Part shown: piece after piece, positions 1-64,000 of the stretch
Position numbering within the stretch: the first letter of the stretch is position 1
How the letters are laid out: every line of letters begins with the position of its first letter
Assembly: GCA_963514095.1 (NCBI GenBank)
Contig: OY741276.1
Location: 21,563,695 to 21,627,694, forward strand
Reading direction: 5' to 3'
DNA length: 64,000 nucleotides
Origin: Eutrigla gurnardus
Lineage: Eukaryota; Chordata; Actinopteri; Perciformes; Triglidae
Notes under the pieces: generated by a model
Database searches by the model: none
Seen by the model: the letters and a program-made list of their open reading frames with translations, nothing else
Told to the model about the DNA's origin: nothing
Translations under genes and position numbers: made by a program

Positions 1-100
1 GGCCCAAAGCATCGCCTTCCTGGCGTCCGACGCTGCCAGCTTCATCACCGGAGTCAACCTGCCCGTCGACGGGGGCCGACATGCCATGTGCCCGAGATGA
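1..100 (+). CDS. Short-chain dehydrogenase/reductase (SDR), C-terminal end only (partial)
   Basis: Reading from base 2 gives 32 codons to a TGA at 98-100. They contain the SDR C-terminal signature: an AFLASDAASFITG segment, then a PVDGG motif and the tail RHAMCPR. This matches the end of classical Rossmann-fold NAD(P)-dependent reductases of the FabG/DHRS type, where the ASD..S.ITG...VDGG block follows the active-site region. The catalytic S/Y/K residues lie outside the window, so the substrate cannot be inferred. The frame is open to the left edge, so this is the 3' part of the last coding exon. The gene runs toward col27a1 (tail to tail). Family assignment is firm; the specific paralogue is not known. 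Confidence 0.8.
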   Translation, partial: AQSIAFLASDAASFITGVNLPVDGGRHAMCPR

Positions 101-1759
101 CAACTTCTCTGTTAAGATGCAGCAGTTTGCTAATACAGCCTTCCAACCTCAAGTCTGTGTTTCTGTGCTTTTTAGTTGACACTGAAACTGACCAGTAGCT
201 TGTAGGAAAAAAGGCATCACTTCAAGGACATATTTATCTCCATGTTGACATCGGTAGCTGTCAGTTTGACATTTCCAGGTATGAAATTAATATTAGGATG
301 CTAAAACGCCCTGCCACAAGGAGGCAGTTTAAATGCATCTTAGTTCCTCACTTTGCTATGAAGTTTTCTTTCATGAAAAGGAAAATGAAAGCTGCTTATC
401 AACAAAGGTTTCAGACTTTTATTGAATTACCTGTCGAGTCATTCAGGCAGCATAAAATGTCTGGCCAGACCAAACACTGGAAGCTCATGTACTGTGGTTG
501 GGTTGTGTTGCAAGAAATCCTCTGAGTTTATTGATTAGTGGGACCAATCGCCATCATGCACCTTTTGAGTGACAAATGCATAAAGAGTAAATAATGCGGC
601 TGGTAATGTCCTAAAAAAACAGTTGATTGTCTAGGACAGTTTTATTAGAAAACTGCACAATCCTTAAAGCTCGAAATGACTCCTAAAATATGAAACTGAT
701 GCCTGGAACGGAAGTGGAAAGCTAATCAGAATTTAAATAAAATTTAAATAATACCCACTGTAGATAAAGGTTGCATAATTATAGACATGTACATTTTGAC
801 ATAGACAAGAACGTATAGCGTCAGACAGTACAAAGAATATAAAAAAAAAATGTTAATACTACCTTGAAAATATAATTTAATGAATTTGGCCTGCATGTAT
901 ATTTTACAACCTTCCCTTTTTTCTTCGTGAAGCCAAGGCAGAGCTCGGCCGAGAGCTGACCAGAGTTTCTCATGTGAGCGTCAGCTGTTGCAGCACCAGG
1001 TGTCTCCTCTGTGTCATCCCAGGTTAGATCAGGTAACGTCTTGTTTGCTGCGAGATGAAGAGGTGCAGTACGAGGTAGCATCTTGACACATTTGTCTCGG
1101 TTCACACTGTGGAAAGCTCCGATCCATGAAAGCACCACACAGCAGTCGTTTGTGTGAACGCGGGTCTCTCAGCACCAGACAGACATTAGAGGTTCAGAAA
1201 GACTTACCTGGACGGCAGCGGCCCTGTGTGAGGCACGCTGCATACCTGAATGAGTGATATGGTGTCGGTACTCTATATGCTTAATGGCTGTGGAACAATA
1301 ACTATTGCACTTTATATTACAATATACAGTACATATACATGTATAAATAATACTTCAACATTGAAATGGCAATTATTGCAATTGCAGGTGCTTCCATATT
1401 TCTGTACAGATCTCTTGTGAAAAAAAGAGGGTATCAGGCCGTGAAGGAAATATGATACAACATATGGGAAGATGAGACGTTTGTGTCCAAAAAGGGCATT
1501 CAGCTCTTGTACCACACGCACACGAGTCTCTGAAAAAAGAAGCTTATTATTGTTTTCCATAGGCTGATAGAAGTCGTGTATCTGCATTTTCAACGGGCCG
1601 CTTTCTCGGCTGCCCCCTCCTGTTCCTGCAGTCCATGCATATTTTGAGGGAAAGTGGGGGTCTGTTGTTGTGGAAACCACAGAAGCATGAGTCTCCCCCG
1701 TCCACCCTCCTCCATGCAGTCACTCCTTTGATGAGCATTTCGGACCCCAACACGGGCCC
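101..1759. other. Convergent intergenic region containing the 3' UTRs of the SDR gene and col27a1
   Basis: This lies between the SDR stop codon on plus and the col27a1 stop codon on minus, and I see no coding exon in it. A plus-strand AATAAA at about 737-742 could serve the SDR gene. Minus-strand AATAAA hexamers at 641-646 and 527-532 could serve col27a1. If those are used, the two transcripts overlap at their 3' ends. Open frames inside it (for example 821-1138 and 1312-1680 minus) have no recognisable protein content. Confidence 0.5.
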
Positions 1760-63198
<61,439 letters not shown>

Positions 63199-63203
63199 TG
63201 CGG

Positions 63204-63265
63204 TTACTTCATTCTTCTTGGGAGTTTTTACTACAGTCCAGACGAGGCAGATCAACTTTTTCCAT
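63204..63265 (-). promoter_or_regulatory. Two overlapping upstream ORFs before the col27a1 start
   Basis: uORF1 starts at an ATG at 63265-63263 and encodes 18 residues (MEKVDLPRLDCSKNSQEE) ending in TGA at 63211-63209. uORF2 is a minimal ATG-AAG-TAA at 63212-63204, whose ATG overlaps the uORF1 stop (ATGA). Its stop lies five bases before the col27a1 ATG. They matter only if the transcript begins upstream of 63265, which I cannot show. Confidence 0.45.
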
Positions 63266-63561
63266 TCCAGGTGTGCTTCGGTTGTCGCGCGTCGAGTGAG
63301 CCAGAAACGAAACAAATAAATAAATCAATAAATAAAACGCTGCTTGGGTTAACCGGCAGTAAAACGCCGCTTCCAGTCACCGTGTTGCCTCTCCGCGTCC
63401 CCGTAGAGTCCTTCCAGAAGATGGGTTTGAAGAAGCAGCTCCACCTGCGCGCTTCCTACGTTTGTTGCTTCTTCCTTTCGCACGTTTTCTAAAGTACAAT
63501 GAACGTCAGGTCTGGAGCAGCTTCCCAGGGAACCGATGCAGGACAAGATGACGACCGCCGT

Positions 63562-63634
63562 TGTGTGTGTGTGCGTGTGTGTGTGCGTGTGTGTACGTGT
63601 GTGTGTACGCGTGTGTGTGAATGTGTGTGTGTGT
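63562..63634. repeat. Interrupted (TG)n tract
   Basis: TG repeat with CG and TA steps (GTGCGTG, GTACGTG, TACGCG), about 360-440 bp upstream of the col27a1 start codon. Confidence 0.95.
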
Positions 63635-63792
63635 CGGCTTTCCAAAATGAAAGTTTATTGTGGACTGAGGAAAATCTTGAGAACCGGGAAAGGGGGAACA
63701 CCTCCCTCTGTCGCCCTCAGCTGACATCGAGGGAAACCGATTTGTAGCAGAGATGGTGCAGCTTCAGCTCCTTCAGCTGAAGGTGTGTCTTT

Positions 63793-63796
<4 letters not shown>

Positions 63797-63875
<79 letters not shown>
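63797..63875. repeat. (TG)n microsatellite
   Basis: 79 bp of uninterrupted TG, about 600 bp upstream of the col27a1 start codon. Confidence 0.97.
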
Positions 63876-63878
<3 letters not shown>

Positions 63879-64000
63879 CACTTGGTAATAAATCAATGAG
63901 CATCCGTCAGATGCTTTTTTTTTTGTTGTTTTTGTTTTTGCAATTGAAGGCAATTTTTCAGGTCTTTAACTTAAATGCAAGTATCAATAGGGTTTGTCGG

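Larger units (their letters stand above)
63199..64000 (-). promoter_or_regulatory. 5' UTR and promoter side of col27a1
   Basis: This is the region upstream of the start codon to the window edge. The transcription start cannot be placed from sequence. A CpG-containing stretch at about 63345-63420 and 63490-63560 would suit a TATA-less promoter. An AT-rich run (63311-63337) lies between. Two TG/CA tracts sit at 63562-63634 and 63797-63875. Two small upstream ORFs lie just before the ATG. No other gene is seen. Confidence 0.4.

Overview
The window is a stretch of ray-finned fish (teleost) chromosome. The evidence is spliced vertebrate genes with GT-AG introns, a fibrillar-collagen gene of vertebrate layout, long CA/TG and TA microsatellites, and repeat families I recognise from teleost genomes. 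The species cannot be named from sequence alone.

Almost the whole window is one gene on the minus strand, encoding the fibrillar procollagen alpha-1(XXVII) chain (col27a1). I rebuilt it exon by exon from splice sites and reading phase. It has 61 coding exons, from an ATG at 63198 to a TAG at 1760-1762, and all phases join into an open frame of 1698 codons plus stop. The protein is, in order: a signal peptide split over exons 1-2; a TSPN/laminin-G-like N-terminal domain and a Ser/Thr/Pro-rich variable region, both in the single large exon 3; a triple helix of about 994 residues (exons 3-56, nearly all in 45, 54 or 108 bp units starting on a Gly codon) with two interruptions; and a fibrillar C-propeptide (COLFI, exons 57-61) with 8 cysteines. 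It should be a homotrimeric procollagen of cartilage and notochord. Teleosts carry two copies (col27a1a and col27a1b), and I cannot tell which this is.

The intron between exons 10 and 11 holds the microRNA mir-455 in the same orientation. Both mature arms and the hairpin are essentially intact, the same host-gene arrangement as in mammals.

At the left edge, bases 1-100 (plus strand) are the last codons of a short-chain dehydrogenase/reductase, convergent with col27a1. The roughly 1.66 kb between the two stop codons must hold both 3' UTRs. The right edge (63199-64000) is the 5' UTR/promoter side of col27a1, with two possible small upstream ORFs and two TG/CA tracts.

The introns otherwise hold transposon-derived DNA: a nested pair (a TTAA-bounded foldback element inside a hAT-like element with an 8-bp target duplication) at 52.0-53.6 kb, a 235-bp MITE at 14.9 kb, several recognisable teleost interspersed repeats, and microsatellites. 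I found no CRISPR array, tRNA, rRNA or second protein gene inside the introns. No wholly new system is evident. The most interesting items are details of the collagen gene: cysteines in the triple helix, an altered helix interruption, two GC-AG introns, upstream ORFs and a possible poison exon.
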